From Nevskia sp. (GTDB lineage Bacteria > Pseudomonadota > Gammaproteobacteria > Nevskiales > Nevskiaceae), in the NCBI GenBank assembly GCA_023229645.1, contig JALNYU010000012.1:62001-126000 (forward strand): 64,000 nucleotides of DNA, in the 5' to 3' direction. Below the pieces are notes generated by a model that did not search any database, was not told the origin of the DNA, and saw only the letters and a list, made by a program, of their open reading frames with translations. The stretch's first letter is position 1. Every line of letters begins with the position of its first letter. This document shows, in pieces, positions 1 to 8,113 of this stretch. Position numbers and translations under genes: made by a program.

Positions 1-2649
1 CACTTCCGGTGCAATCGCAGCAACATCCGCTTCGGCTTCGGGCTCTGGCTCAATGCGATCGAGCCCGACCAGACGGTCGCCTTCGCTCGGTCGGGCGATC
101 CGCACGCCCTGCGTATTGCGGCCGAGTTGCTTGATTTCACTGGCTTTGACGCGAATCAAATGGCCGGCGTCGGAAATCAACATCAGTTCGTGGCGGTCGT
201 TGATATCGAGCGCGCCGAGCAAACGGCCGCTCTTTTCCGATAACGCCTGCGCGATCACGCCTTGGCCGCCGCGGCCGCGCAGCGGGAAGCCGCCGATCGC
301 CGTGCGCTTGCCGTAACCAAATTCGGAAACAGTCAGGATATCGCCGTCTTGAGCAACGATCAGCGCGATCAGCTTAACGCTGGTTTCCGCCGTTTCGGTG
401 CTTTCGCTATCGCCGTCCGCTGATTCCGCGCCGTTCTCGTCTTCCTCAGAATTACCGCCGAGTTTGACTAGGCGCATGCCGCGCACGCCGGTGGCCCCGC
501 GGCCCATCGGGCGCACGTCTTTTTCGTTGAAGCGGATAACCCGGCCCGCGTCGGAGAACAGCAGCACGTCGTTTTCGCCGCTGGTTAATACCGCACCGAT
601 CAGTTCGTCATCAACGCGCAAATCGACCGCGATAATGCCCGCAGTGCGCGGCCGTGAGAAATCTTCCAGCGGCGTTTTCTTAACCGTACCGCCGCGCGTT
701 GCCATGAAAATAAATTGCCCGGTATCGAAGCGCTTTACCGGCAGGGCAACGCTAATCCGCTCACCATCTTCCAGCGGGAACAGATTAACGAACGGCTTGC
801 CGCGCGAGCCCGAGCCGCCAACCGGCAATTCAAACACGCGCAGCCAGTAAAGCCGGCCGCGCGACGAGAAGCACAGCAGCCAGTCGTGCGAGTGCGCAAC
901 CCACAGGCCGTTGACGTAATCGTCTTCTTTGGTCGCCGCCGCGGTGCGGCCACGGCCGCCACGCTTCTGTACTTGATACTCAGCCAGCGGCTGGGCTTTG
1001 ACATAGCCCTGCTTCGACAGCGTGACGACCATTTCCTGCGGCGTGATTAAATCTTCGCGGTTCAGATCCAGCGCGAAATCGGTGATTTCAGTACGCCGTT
1101 CATCGCCGTAGTTGTCTTTTATTTCCAGCAGTTCGGCGCGGACAACGCCGAGCAGGCGCGCTTCCGAGCCGAGGATGTCGAGATAGTCGAGAATCGCTTC
1201 GAGAATCGCGCGGTATTCGTCGTGTATTTTGTCTTGTTCGAGGCCGGTGAGGCGCTGCAGACGCAAATCCAAAATCGCCTGCGCCTGAACATCCGACAAG
1301 CGATAGCCGCTTTCGATCAAGCCAAAGTCGGCGCTGAGTTCCTGCGGACGCGAGGCTGTGGCACCGGCGCGCGAAAGCATATCGCTCACCTGACCCGGCG
1401 CCCAGACGCGGCCCATCAAACCGGCTTTGGCTTCAGCCGCATTCGGCGAGCGGCGAATCAGCTCGATCACTTCATCGATGTTCGCCAGCGCAACCGCCAA
1501 ACCTTCCAAAACATGCGCGCGGTCCTGCGCTTTTCGCAGTAAGAACTGCGTACGGCGGGTGACGACTTCACGCCGATGGCGTAAGAAAATCTCCAATAGC
1601 GCTTTCAGACTCAACGTTTTCGGTTGGCCTTCGTCAAGCGCCACCATGTTGATGCCGAATACCGTCTGCAGCTGCGTCTGCTGGTACAGATTATTCAGGA
1701 CAACTTCGGCGTTTTCACCGCGCCGCAGTTCGATGACCATGCGCATGCCGTCTTTGTCAGACTCGTCGCGCAGATCGGTAATGCCTTCAATTTTCTTTTC
1801 TTTGATCAGCTCGGCGATTTTCTCGATCAAGCGCGCCTTGTTGACCTGATACGGGAGCTCGGTGACGACAATCGCTTGCCGATCGCCGCCGCGTTCAAAA
1901 TCTTCGAAATGCGTGCGTGCGCGCAAAACAATACGGCCGCGGCCGGTTGCGTAGGCTTCTTTCAGGCCTGCGGCGTCGAGAATCAGCCCAGCAGTCGGGA
2001 AATCCGGCGCCGGAATCAACTGCATCAGCGCTTCGAGTTCCAGTTCCGAGTTATCGATCAGCGCCACGCAGGCATTGATAACTTCGGAAAGATTATGCGG
2101 CGGGATATTCGTCGCCATGCCGACGGCGATACCGCTGGAACCGTTAACGAGCAGGTTCGGGATGCGCGTCGGCATCACCACTGGCTCTTGTTCCGAACCG
2201 TCGTAGTTCGGGACGAAGTCGACGGTTTCTTTGTCGATGTCCGCGACCAATTCCATCGCGATCCGCGACATCCGGACTTCGGTGTAGCGCATCGCCGCCG
2301 GGCGGTCGCCGTCTACCGAGCCGAAATTGCCCTGGCCATCGACCAGCATGTAGCGCAACGAAAACGGTTGCGCCATACGCACGATCGTTTCATAGATCGA
2401 GGAATCGCCATGCGGATGGTATTTACCCATCACGTCACCGACGATACGCGCCGACTTTCGGAACGGCTTGTTGTGGTGATTGCCCTGTTCGTTCATGCCG
2501 TATAGCGAACGGCGATGAACGGGCTTTAAGCCGTCACGCGCGTCCGGCAATGCTCGGCCGATGATTACGCTCATCGCGTAATCCAGGTAGGAACTGCGCA
2601 TCTCGTCTTCGAGATTGACAGACAGGATTTCTTTCGCGAATTCAGTCAT
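1..2649 (-). CDS. gyrA: DNA gyrase subunit A (3' end beyond window)
   Basis: Subunit A of DNA gyrase, the type II topoisomerase that introduces negative supercoils. I translated the minus strand from the ATG at 2649 and it stays open through 883 codons to the window edge, so the C-terminus is missing, probably by only a few residues given the family length. The N-terminal breakage-reunion domain carries the active-site Tyr122 in AAMRYTEVRM. The quinolone-resistance region reads HGDSSIYET, so Ser83 is present and position 87 is Glu (Asp in E. coli, a common natural variant). The C-terminal pinwheel domain has the GyrA box QKRGGRG, which is needed for DNA wrapping. A stretch rich in Asp, Glu and Ser interrupts the pinwheel around residue 750. 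Identification is certain. Confidence 0.98.
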   Translation of the reverse strand, partial: MTEFAKEILSVNLEDEMRSSYLDYAMSVIIGRALPDARDGLKPVHRRSLYGMNEQGNHHNKPFRKSARIVGDVMGKYHPHGDSSIYETIVRMAQPFSLRYMLVDGQGNFGSVDGDRPAAMRYTEVRMSRIAMELVADIDKETVDFVPNYDGSEQEPVVMPTRIPNLLVNGSSGIAVGMATNIPPHNLSEVINACVALIDNSELELEALMQLIPAPDFPTAGLILDAAGLKEAYATGRGRIVLRARTHFEDFERGGDRQAIVVTELPYQVNKARLIEKIAELIKEKKIEGITDLRDESDKDGMRMVIELRRGENAEVVLNNLYQQTQLQTVFGINMVALDEGQPKTLSLKALLEIFLRHRREVVTRRTQFLLRKAQDRAHVLEGLAVALANIDEVIELIRRSPNAAEAKAGLMGRVWAPGQVSDMLSRAGATASRPQELSADFGLIESGYRLSDVQAQAILDLRLQRLTGLEQDKIHDEYRAILEAILDYLDILGSEARLLGVVRAELLEIKDNYGDERRTEITDFALDLNREDLITPQEMVVTLSKQGYVKAQPLAEYQVQKRGGRGRTAAATKEDDYVNGLWVAHSHDWLLCFSSRGRLYWLRVFELPVGGSGSRGKPFVNLFPLEDGERISVALPVKRFDTGQFIFMATRGGTVKKTPLEDFSRPRTAGIIAVDLRVDDELIGAVLTSGENDVLLFSDAGRVIRFNEKDVRPMGRGATGVRGMRLVKLGGNSEEDENGAESADGDSESTETAETSVKLIALIVAQDGDILTVSEFGYGKRTAIGGFPLRGRGGQGVIAQALSEKSGRLLGALDINDRHELMLISDAGHLIRVKASEIKQLGRNTQGVRIARPSEGDRLVGLDRIEPEPEAEADVAAIAPEV

Positions 2650-2775
2650 TCGTGATCGTGCGCTTACCGTCGTTTTTAAAGGTGCTAGGAAGCACCAGTG
2701 CACAGCGTTAAAACCGCCGTACATGCGTTTGGAATTTCTTATTTTAACACAGCGACCACCCTACGCTCAGGCGGC

Positions 2776-2808
2776 CCCACCGTGCGGCGCAGAGGGCCAC
2801 ACGGTGGG
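2776..2808. terminator. Strong hairpin between gyrA and the acyl-CoA dehydrogenase gene
   Basis: A stem of about 13 bp (CCCACCGTG paired with CACGGTGGG, one internal mismatch) surrounds a short loop. A second, smaller hairpin (AATCCCC/GGGGATT) follows at 2814-2833, directly after the stop of the dehydrogenase gene. Neither has a good T tract on the minus strand, so this is a possible terminator or a REP-like palindrome. The rest of 2650-2837 should hold the gyrA promoter, but no clear -35/-10 pair was assigned. Confidence 0.4.
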
Positions 2809-2837
2809 CGTTTAATCCCCTTGGATGGGGGATTTAG

Positions 2838-4637
2838 TTAAAACAGCGCGGCATCCATCGCCATCAGCGGCTCAGCGCCGGCACGGATTTCTTTCAAGTA
2901 GCAACCGGTTTCCGGCAGCAGCTTGGCGAAGTAGAAGCGCGCCGTAAACAGCTTGGCGCTGTAGAAGTCGGGTTCCGACGTGCCGGCAGCCAGTTTTTCG
3001 ACTGCCACTTTCGCCATCCGCGCCCAGAAATAGGCGTAGACCATGTGCCCGACCAAGTGCAGGTAAGCCACCGACGCCGCACCAACTTCGTCCGCGTTCT
3101 TGATCGCTTTCTGGCCGATTTCCATCGTTACTTTCTGCACGTCCAGGCCCACCTCGGCCAGCGGGCCGATGAATTCCTTCATCGCCTCATTGCCTTGCTC
3201 GGCTTTGACTAAATCGGTGATCAACTTGCCAAATTTCATCAGCTTGGCACCCATATCGCCAAGCACTTTGCGGCCCAGCAAGTCCAGCGCCTGAATGCCG
3301 TTGGTGCCTTCGTAAATCATGTTGATGCGCGCGTCGCGGACAAACTGCTCCATGCCCCATTCGCGGATATAACCGTGGCCGCCGAGCACCTGCATGCCAA
3401 GTGTCGTGCTGATGTAGGCGTTTTCGGTGATGAAACCCTTAACAACCGGGGTCAGCAGCGCCATCAAGTCCGCAGCGTCGCGCGCGACCGCAGCATCCGG
3501 ATGATTGTGTTCTTTATCGAGCTGCAGGCCTGACCAATACGTGAACGCCCGCGCCGCTTCGGTATACGCCTTTTGCGTCAGCAACATGCGGCGTACATCC
3601 GGGTGGACGATGATCGGGTCCGCCGGCTTGTCCTTGGCTTTCGGGCCGGTCAGCGAGCGCATCTGGATGCGATCTTTGGCATAGGCCAGCGAATTTTGGT
3701 ACGCCACTTCGGCCAAACCCAGCGATTGCATGCCGACGCCGAGGCGGGCGCCGTTCATCATCACAAACATCGCGTTCAAGCCTTTATTGGCTTCGCCGAC
3801 CAGCCAGCCGGAGGCGCTGTCGAGGTTGATGACGCAGGTGGCATTGCCGTGGATGCCCATCTTGTGTTCGATCGAGCCGCATTTAACGCCATTGCGAGTG
3901 CCGAGGCTGCCATCTGTATTGGGCACGAACTTCGGCACCAAAAACAGGCTGATGCCCTTCGTGCCGGCTGGCGCATCGGGTAGGCGCGCAAGCACCAGAT
4001 GGACGATGTTTTCGGCGAGATCATGTTCGCCGGCGGAGATGAAGATCTTCTGACCGGTGATAGCAAAGCTACCGTCGCCATTCGGTTCAGCTTTGGTCCG
4101 CAGCAACCCGAGATCGGTGCCGCAGTGGGCTTCGGTCAAGCACATCGTGCCGGTCCAATGGCCCGAGATAATCTTCGGCAAATACAAGGCTTTTTGTTCT
4201 GGCGTGCCGTGCACGTGTAGCGCAGCGTAAGCGCCGTGGGTCAAGCCGGGGTACATCGTCCAAGACTGGTTGGCCGAGTTCAGCATTTCGTACAACACGT
4301 TATTCACGACTTCCGGCAAACCCTGACCGCCGAAGTCTGGATCGCAGGCCAGAGCCGGCCAGCCGGCTTCGATGTACTGCTGATAGGCCGCCTTGAAGCC
4401 TTGCGGCGCGGTGACGTCGCCCGTCACCGGGTCATGGTGGCAACCTTCAGCATCGCCGGACTGATTCAGCGGGAAGATCACCCCCTGCGCGAACTTCGCC
4501 GCCTCTTCGGCGATGGAATTGATCGTATCGGCATCCAGTTCAGCATGCCGCGGCATAGCTTTGAATTCCGTTTCGACGTTCAACAGCTCATGCAGAACAA
4601 ACTGCATATCGCGCAGCGGTGCGGTGTACTGACCCAT
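2838..4637 (-). CDS. Acyl-CoA dehydrogenase, long 600-residue type
   Basis: FAD-dependent acyl-CoA dehydrogenase of the ~600-residue subfamily that includes FadE-like and 3-methylmercaptopropionyl-CoA dehydrogenase (DmdC) enzymes. It should introduce the alpha-beta double bond into an acyl-CoA thioester and pass electrons to ETF. Visible motifs are the flavin/substrate signature CLTEAHCGTDLG, then FISAGEHD, and the catalytic-base region IYEGTNGIQ near residue 443. The extra C-terminal domain typical of this subfamily is present. The ATG at 4637 follows a good GGAG ribosome site. The gene stands alone between gyrA and tsaB. The substrate cannot be deduced; medium or long chains and methylmercaptopropionyl-CoA are all possible. 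Confidence 0.93.
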   Translation of the reverse strand: MGQYTAPLRDMQFVLHELLNVETEFKAMPRHAELDADTINSIAEEAAKFAQGVIFPLNQSGDAEGCHHDPVTGDVTAPQGFKAAYQQYIEAGWPALACDPDFGGQGLPEVVNNVLYEMLNSANQSWTMYPGLTHGAYAALHVHGTPEQKALYLPKIISGHWTGTMCLTEAHCGTDLGLLRTKAEPNGDGSFAITGQKIFISAGEHDLAENIVHLVLARLPDAPAGTKGISLFLVPKFVPNTDGSLGTRNGVKCGSIEHKMGIHGNATCVINLDSASGWLVGEANKGLNAMFVMMNGARLGVGMQSLGLAEVAYQNSLAYAKDRIQMRSLTGPKAKDKPADPIIVHPDVRRMLLTQKAYTEAARAFTYWSGLQLDKEHNHPDAAVARDAADLMALLTPVVKGFITENAYISTTLGMQVLGGHGYIREWGMEQFVRDARINMIYEGTNGIQALDLLGRKVLGDMGAKLMKFGKLITDLVKAEQGNEAMKEFIGPLAEVGLDVQKVTMEIGQKAIKNADEVGAASVAYLHLVGHMVYAYFWARMAKVAVEKLAAGTSEPDFYSAKLFTARFYFAKLLPETGCYLKEIRAGAEPLMAMDAALF

Positions 4638-4799
4638 GGACTAGCTCCAGCGAAATTAAGTAAAGAATTGGCAACGCTGCATACTATGCCGTATGGAAGC
4701 CGATTTCAGAAGTAGTGCAGTGCAATAATTCCACGCTTGGCGCGCGCGTCAAGTCTGTCCGCGGCCGTATGGCTGCAGCAAATTTCTTTGCAGAAAGGG

Positions 4800-4821
4800 G
4801 ACTTAAAGACGACTTAAAGAC
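4800..4821. repeat. Perfect tandem 11-bp duplication
   Basis: The unit GACTTAAAGAC occurs twice in direct succession in the 254-bp gap between the acyl-CoA dehydrogenase start and the tsaB stop. It is too short to call anything beyond a local duplication. I see no gene in this gap. Confidence 0.8.
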
Positions 4822-4891
4822 ACCGAATGCCGCGAAATTAGCGGCCACTAATTGACGCTGTTCTAGCCGTAAACGCGCGCGCTGTCAGCCA

Positions 4892-5626
4892 TTATTGGCG
4901 TTTCGACTGCCGCAAAGCCTCTTGTTCGACTTTTGTCAGTGCAACGCGGTTTCGCAGGTAGGTCGGCACCAGCGTCGCCGCATCCTGCACCTGACCAGCG
5001 GCGAAACGTGGCGCCGCCAAGGCCAGCGCAGCCGCAGCGTGCGGCAGGGCGAGCGCATCAATTTCGGCCAAATTACCGCTGGCCGACGCCAACAACGCAT
5101 CGCCGTGCGCGCGCCAACCGCTACCAACGCCGATCTGTCTGCCACCACCGGCGCCGAGTTCAAGCGCTTGCAACAGTTCGGCTGTCGCCGCTGCCGGGCA
5201 GACCTTTTCCGGCGCTAACAACATCGCCACGCCGGCCTGCGCGCGATAAACACCGAAATAAACTTCGTCCATGCGAGCATCAATCGCTGCCAATACGGTG
5301 GCTTCTGCGCGTGCCACCAGCGCCGCTTGCGCCAACATCGCCAGCGACGACACGCCAACCACCGGCAGCCCGGAGCCGAGCGCCAAACCTTTGGCGAAAC
5401 TGACGCCGATACGCACGCCAGCGAAGCTTCCTGGGCCGATACCGCTGACGATGCCGTCCAGCTGGCTGACATGCAGCCCGGCTTCGGCCAATAGCGCTGC
5501 AAACATGAGCGGCAGCCTCGCCGAATGACTGCGTCCCGCGACCTCGTAATGCTCAAGTACAGCGCCGTTTTGCCACAGCGCCACCGAACAGGCTTCGGTT
5601 GCGGTATCGATTGCGATCAAATTCAT
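4892..5626 (-). CDS. tsaB: tRNA N6-threonylcarbamoyladenosine biosynthesis protein TsaB
   Basis: TsaB is the partner of TsaD and TsaE in making the t6A modification at position 37 of ANN-decoding tRNAs. The protein starts MNLIAIDTATEACSVAL, the classic N-terminus of the ASKHA-fold YeaZ family. It continues through the conserved GIGPGSFAGVRIGVSFAKGL and DARMDEVY motifs and is 244 aa, the usual size. The open frame extends further upstream, but the ATG at 5626 overlaps the stop of the preceding helicase gene as ATGA, which fixes the start and indicates translational coupling. It is the last gene of the mrcB > lipoprotein > yoaA > tsaB run. A helicase-tsaB neighbourhood is common in gammaproteobacteria. 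Confidence 0.95.
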   Translation of the reverse strand: MNLIAIDTATEACSVALWQNGAVLEHYEVAGRSHSARLPLMFAALLAEAGLHVSQLDGIVSGIGPGSFAGVRIGVSFAKGLALGSGLPVVGVSSLAMLAQAALVARAEATVLAAIDARMDEVYFGVYRAQAGVAMLLAPEKVCPAAATAELLQALELGAGGGRQIGVGSGWRAHGDALLASASGNLAEIDALALPHAAAALALAAPRFAAGQVQDAATLVPTYLRNRVALTKVEQEALRQSKRQ

Positions 5627-7524
5627 ACAGTTTCCACGGTCCGCAGCCAGGCAGCGGCGTCTTTTGCAGCGGTGAGTACCGGCATCGGCGGCAAGCTGGC
5701 GAGCACGCGCCGGCCATACGCTTTGCCGCGCAGGCGCGGATCGCACAGAACGACAAGACCGCGGTCGGACTGATCGCGGATTAAGCGGCCGACGCCCTGC
5801 CGCAGCGCAGTAATCGCACGCGGTAATTGCAATTCAAAGAATGGATTACCACCGCGTTCGCGGACCAGGGCAAGGCGCGCTTCGAACACCGGATCGCCCG
5901 GCTGGCCGAACGGCAGCTTGTCGATTGCGACAACACGCAACGCCGCGCCTTTCACGTCGACGCCTTCCCAAAAACTGCTGGTTGCGACCAAGATACCGTT
6001 GCCGGCACCCGAGAAACGCTCGACCAAACGCGCTTTCGCGTCGTCGCCCTGAATAAACATCGGCAAGCCCAGCGTACCGAGCCGCGCGGCAATGCGGTCC
6101 ATCGCCCGATAGCTCGTGCAGAGCACAAACACCCCGCCCTGACTGGCTTCGATAATCGGAATCAGCGCGTCGGCGACGGCATCGGAATACTGGGCGTCGT
6201 TGGGGTCCGGCAAGCCGGGCGGCAGATACAGCCGCGCCTGCTGGTCGAAGCCAAATGGACTATCGAGCCGCAGCGTTTCGGCATCGTCGATACCGAGCGC
6301 ACCGGTGAAATGAGAAAAATCACTGCCCGCGGCGATCGTCGCCGAGGTAAACACCCACGCGCCGGGATACGCCGCCATGAAACGCCGAAAGCCGTCGATC
6401 GGTTCGATCGGCGCCGCGTGCAACGCACCACCGCGGCCCAGCGCTTCGGCCCAGCGCACCCAACTGTGGTCTGCGCTACCGGCAATTTGGGTCAAATTGG
6501 CGTGCAACATCGACGCTCGCTGCGCGCAATGATTCAGCCCGGCGCTGCGCTCGGCGTAGGTTTTTAAGACATCCCGGCATTCTTCGAGCGCGGTGCGCAC
6601 CGCGCCTAGCGCCGAAGCCACACCGGGACGTGTGGCGAACTCTTCCAGCGCGACGCGGATCCCGATTTCGGAGAACGGCCGCTCCAGTTCGATTGTCGCC
6701 AGCCCCAGCGCGTCTAGCGCTTCCGTCAGCGCTGGCATGTCACGGTATTCCTGCACTTCGGCGGTGATGTCGCGCGCCAAATCGCTGAGCTGGCGCGTCG
6801 AAACCCGCTCACCAAAAAATTGCGTCGCCAGTTCTGGCAGTTGGTGCGCTTCGTCGACGATCACCGCATCGGCGCCGGGCAGCACGCTAAAGCCTTCTTC
6901 TTTCAGGCGAAAATCAGCAAATAACAGATGATGGTTAACCACCACTAAATCCGCCGCTTGCGCCGCCCGCCGGGCCCTGACGACATGACATTCGGCAAAA
7001 TCCGGGCAGCGCCCGCCGAGGCAGTTATCGGCGGTCGATGTAATCAACGGCAATAACGCTTCGTCGCCCGGGCCGGTATTGAACTCGGAAATCTCGCCGC
7101 GTTCCGTCCGCAGTGCCCAGTCGTCTGCCGCGGTTAGCCGATCACGCCGAACGCGGCTGCGTGGATCCATCACCGCTTTGCGCAAGCGGTAAATACAGAG
7201 ATAGTTCGCCCGACCTTTTAATAGGACGATGCGCCCTGGCGTCGCCAAGGCCTCGCGCACGCGCGGCAAGTCGCGAAAAAACAGTTGGTCTTGCAGGTTT
7301 TTGGTGCCGGTTGAGATCACCACGCGGCTACCCGACTGCAATGCTGGGACGAGATACGCGTAGGTTTTACCGGTGCCGGTGCCGGCTTCAACAACCAGCC
7401 GTCCACGCGTAGCGATGGCGGATTCAACCGCCGTCGCCATCGTCTGCTGCGACACCCGTGCCGCAAACCCCGGGATGTTCTGCGCAAACGGGCCGGCCGG
7501 ACCGAGCAACTCGGCGGCGTTCAC
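5623..7524 (-). CDS. yoaA: YoaA/DinG-family Fe-S helicase
   Basis: XPD-like superfamily 2 ATP-dependent DNA helicase, 633 aa, involved in DNA repair. Walker A is GTGTGKT at residues 48-54. The Fe-S cluster cysteines are visible at 110, 168, 173 and 179 (YLC, NCLGGRC, AEC), and the DEAH box is at 224-227. The C-terminal half has the conserved FWEGVDVKG and ITALRQGVGRLIR motifs. The start is a GTG at 7524 with a weak ribosome site, 10 bp after the upstream lipoprotein stop. E. coli YoaA is 636 aa, and position next to tsaB supports YoaA rather than DinG. In E. coli YoaA works with the HolC clamp-loader subunit; that link is known for the family, not seen here. Confidence 0.93.
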   Translation of the reverse strand: MNAAELLGPAGPFAQNIPGFAARVSQQTMATAVESAIATRGRLVVEAGTGTGKTYAYLVPALQSGSRVVISTGTKNLQDQLFFRDLPRVREALATPGRIVLLKGRANYLCIYRLRKAVMDPRSRVRRDRLTAADDWALRTERGEISEFNTGPGDEALLPLITSTADNCLGGRCPDFAECHVVRARRAAQAADLVVVNHHLLFADFRLKEEGFSVLPGADAVIVDEAHQLPELATQFFGERVSTRQLSDLARDITAEVQEYRDMPALTEALDALGLATIELERPFSEIGIRVALEEFATRPGVASALGAVRTALEECRDVLKTYAERSAGLNHCAQRASMLHANLTQIAGSADHSWVRWAEALGRGGALHAAPIEPIDGFRRFMAAYPGAWVFTSATIAAGSDFSHFTGALGIDDAETLRLDSPFGFDQQARLYLPPGLPDPNDAQYSDAVADALIPIIEASQGGVFVLCTSYRAMDRIAARLGTLGLPMFIQGDDAKARLVERFSGAGNGILVATSSFWEGVDVKGAALRVVAIDKLPFGQPGDPVFEARLALVRERGGNPFFELQLPRAITALRQGVGRLIRDQSDRGLVVLCDPRLRGKAYGRRVLASLPPMPVLTAAKDAAAWLRTVETV

Positions 7525-7534
7525 AGCGTCTCAA

Positions 7535-8113
7535 TCACGGCGCGGTTGCCGGATCAGCGGCTAATTCGTCGGCCCGGGCGTTGGCGTGACGCGCGCCGGG
7601 GGCATCGCCAAGCATTAGCCGCGCCGCACCGATCAAACGCCAGTTACCCGCTTCCAGATACGGATTGCCGCGGGCGTAACTACTCGATTTCTGCGCCGCG
7701 CCGGTCGCCTGCTCTGCGTTTTTGGCCTGCAAATGCACTTCGGCCAACGCCTGCCAAATAAACGGGTTACGAGGTTCAATTCTAAGCGCCCGTTCCAACT
7801 GGCCGAGTGCTGCATCAAATTTCCCGGCGCTACGCGAAGCCTGCGCCTGCCGATACAAAGCCAGAACGCCGGCACTGGCGCCCGCTGCTTGAATCGTCTT
7901 CGGATAGTCGCCAGTCGACGGCGCCGGCTTGGCGACGGGCGGCTGCGGCTCTGGGAGTTTCTCTGGCGGCGTAACAACCGGCGGCACCGACTCCGGTTGT
8001 GGCGCTGGTGTTGGCGTGCCCGTGTCAACTGGCTGGCTAACGCAAGCAGCGGCCAGCAAAGCCGACGCGCACAGCACGACGCGACTCAGCGCGATCCAAA
8101 AAACTCGGGTCAT
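7535..8113 (-). CDS. TPR-type outer-membrane lipoprotein
   Basis: Small lipoprotein of 192 aa. A signal peptide runs to the lipobox LLAAAC with the acylated Cys at residue 24. It is followed by a Pro-rich linker of about 45 residues and a C-terminal tetratricopeptide region (YRQAQASRSAGKFDAALGQLERALRIEPRNPFIW and on). The ATG at 8113 overlaps the mrcB stop as ATGA; a further upstream in-frame ATG at 8134 lies inside mrcB and is less likely. Coupling to a bifunctional peptidoglycan synthase suggests a role in envelope assembly. LpoB, the known PBP1b activator, is also a lipoprotein with a Pro-rich linker but lacks TPRs, so a functional parallel is only a guess. Confidence 0.85.
   Translation of the reverse strand: MTRVFWIALSRVVLCASALLAAACVSQPVDTGTPTPAPQPESVPPVVTPPEKLPEPQPPVAKPAPSTGDYPKTIQAAGASAGVLALYRQAQASRSAGKFDAALGQLERALRIEPRNPFIWQALAEVHLQAKNAEQATGAAQKSSSYARGNPYLEAGNWRLIGAARLMLGDAPGARHANARADELAADPATAP

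Noticed and set aside
1624..2505. Long plus-strand open frame opposite gyrA (293 codons)
   Set aside because: It is an antisense shadow of gyrA with Arg/His-rich, non-protein-like composition; similar shadows lie opposite most genes here.
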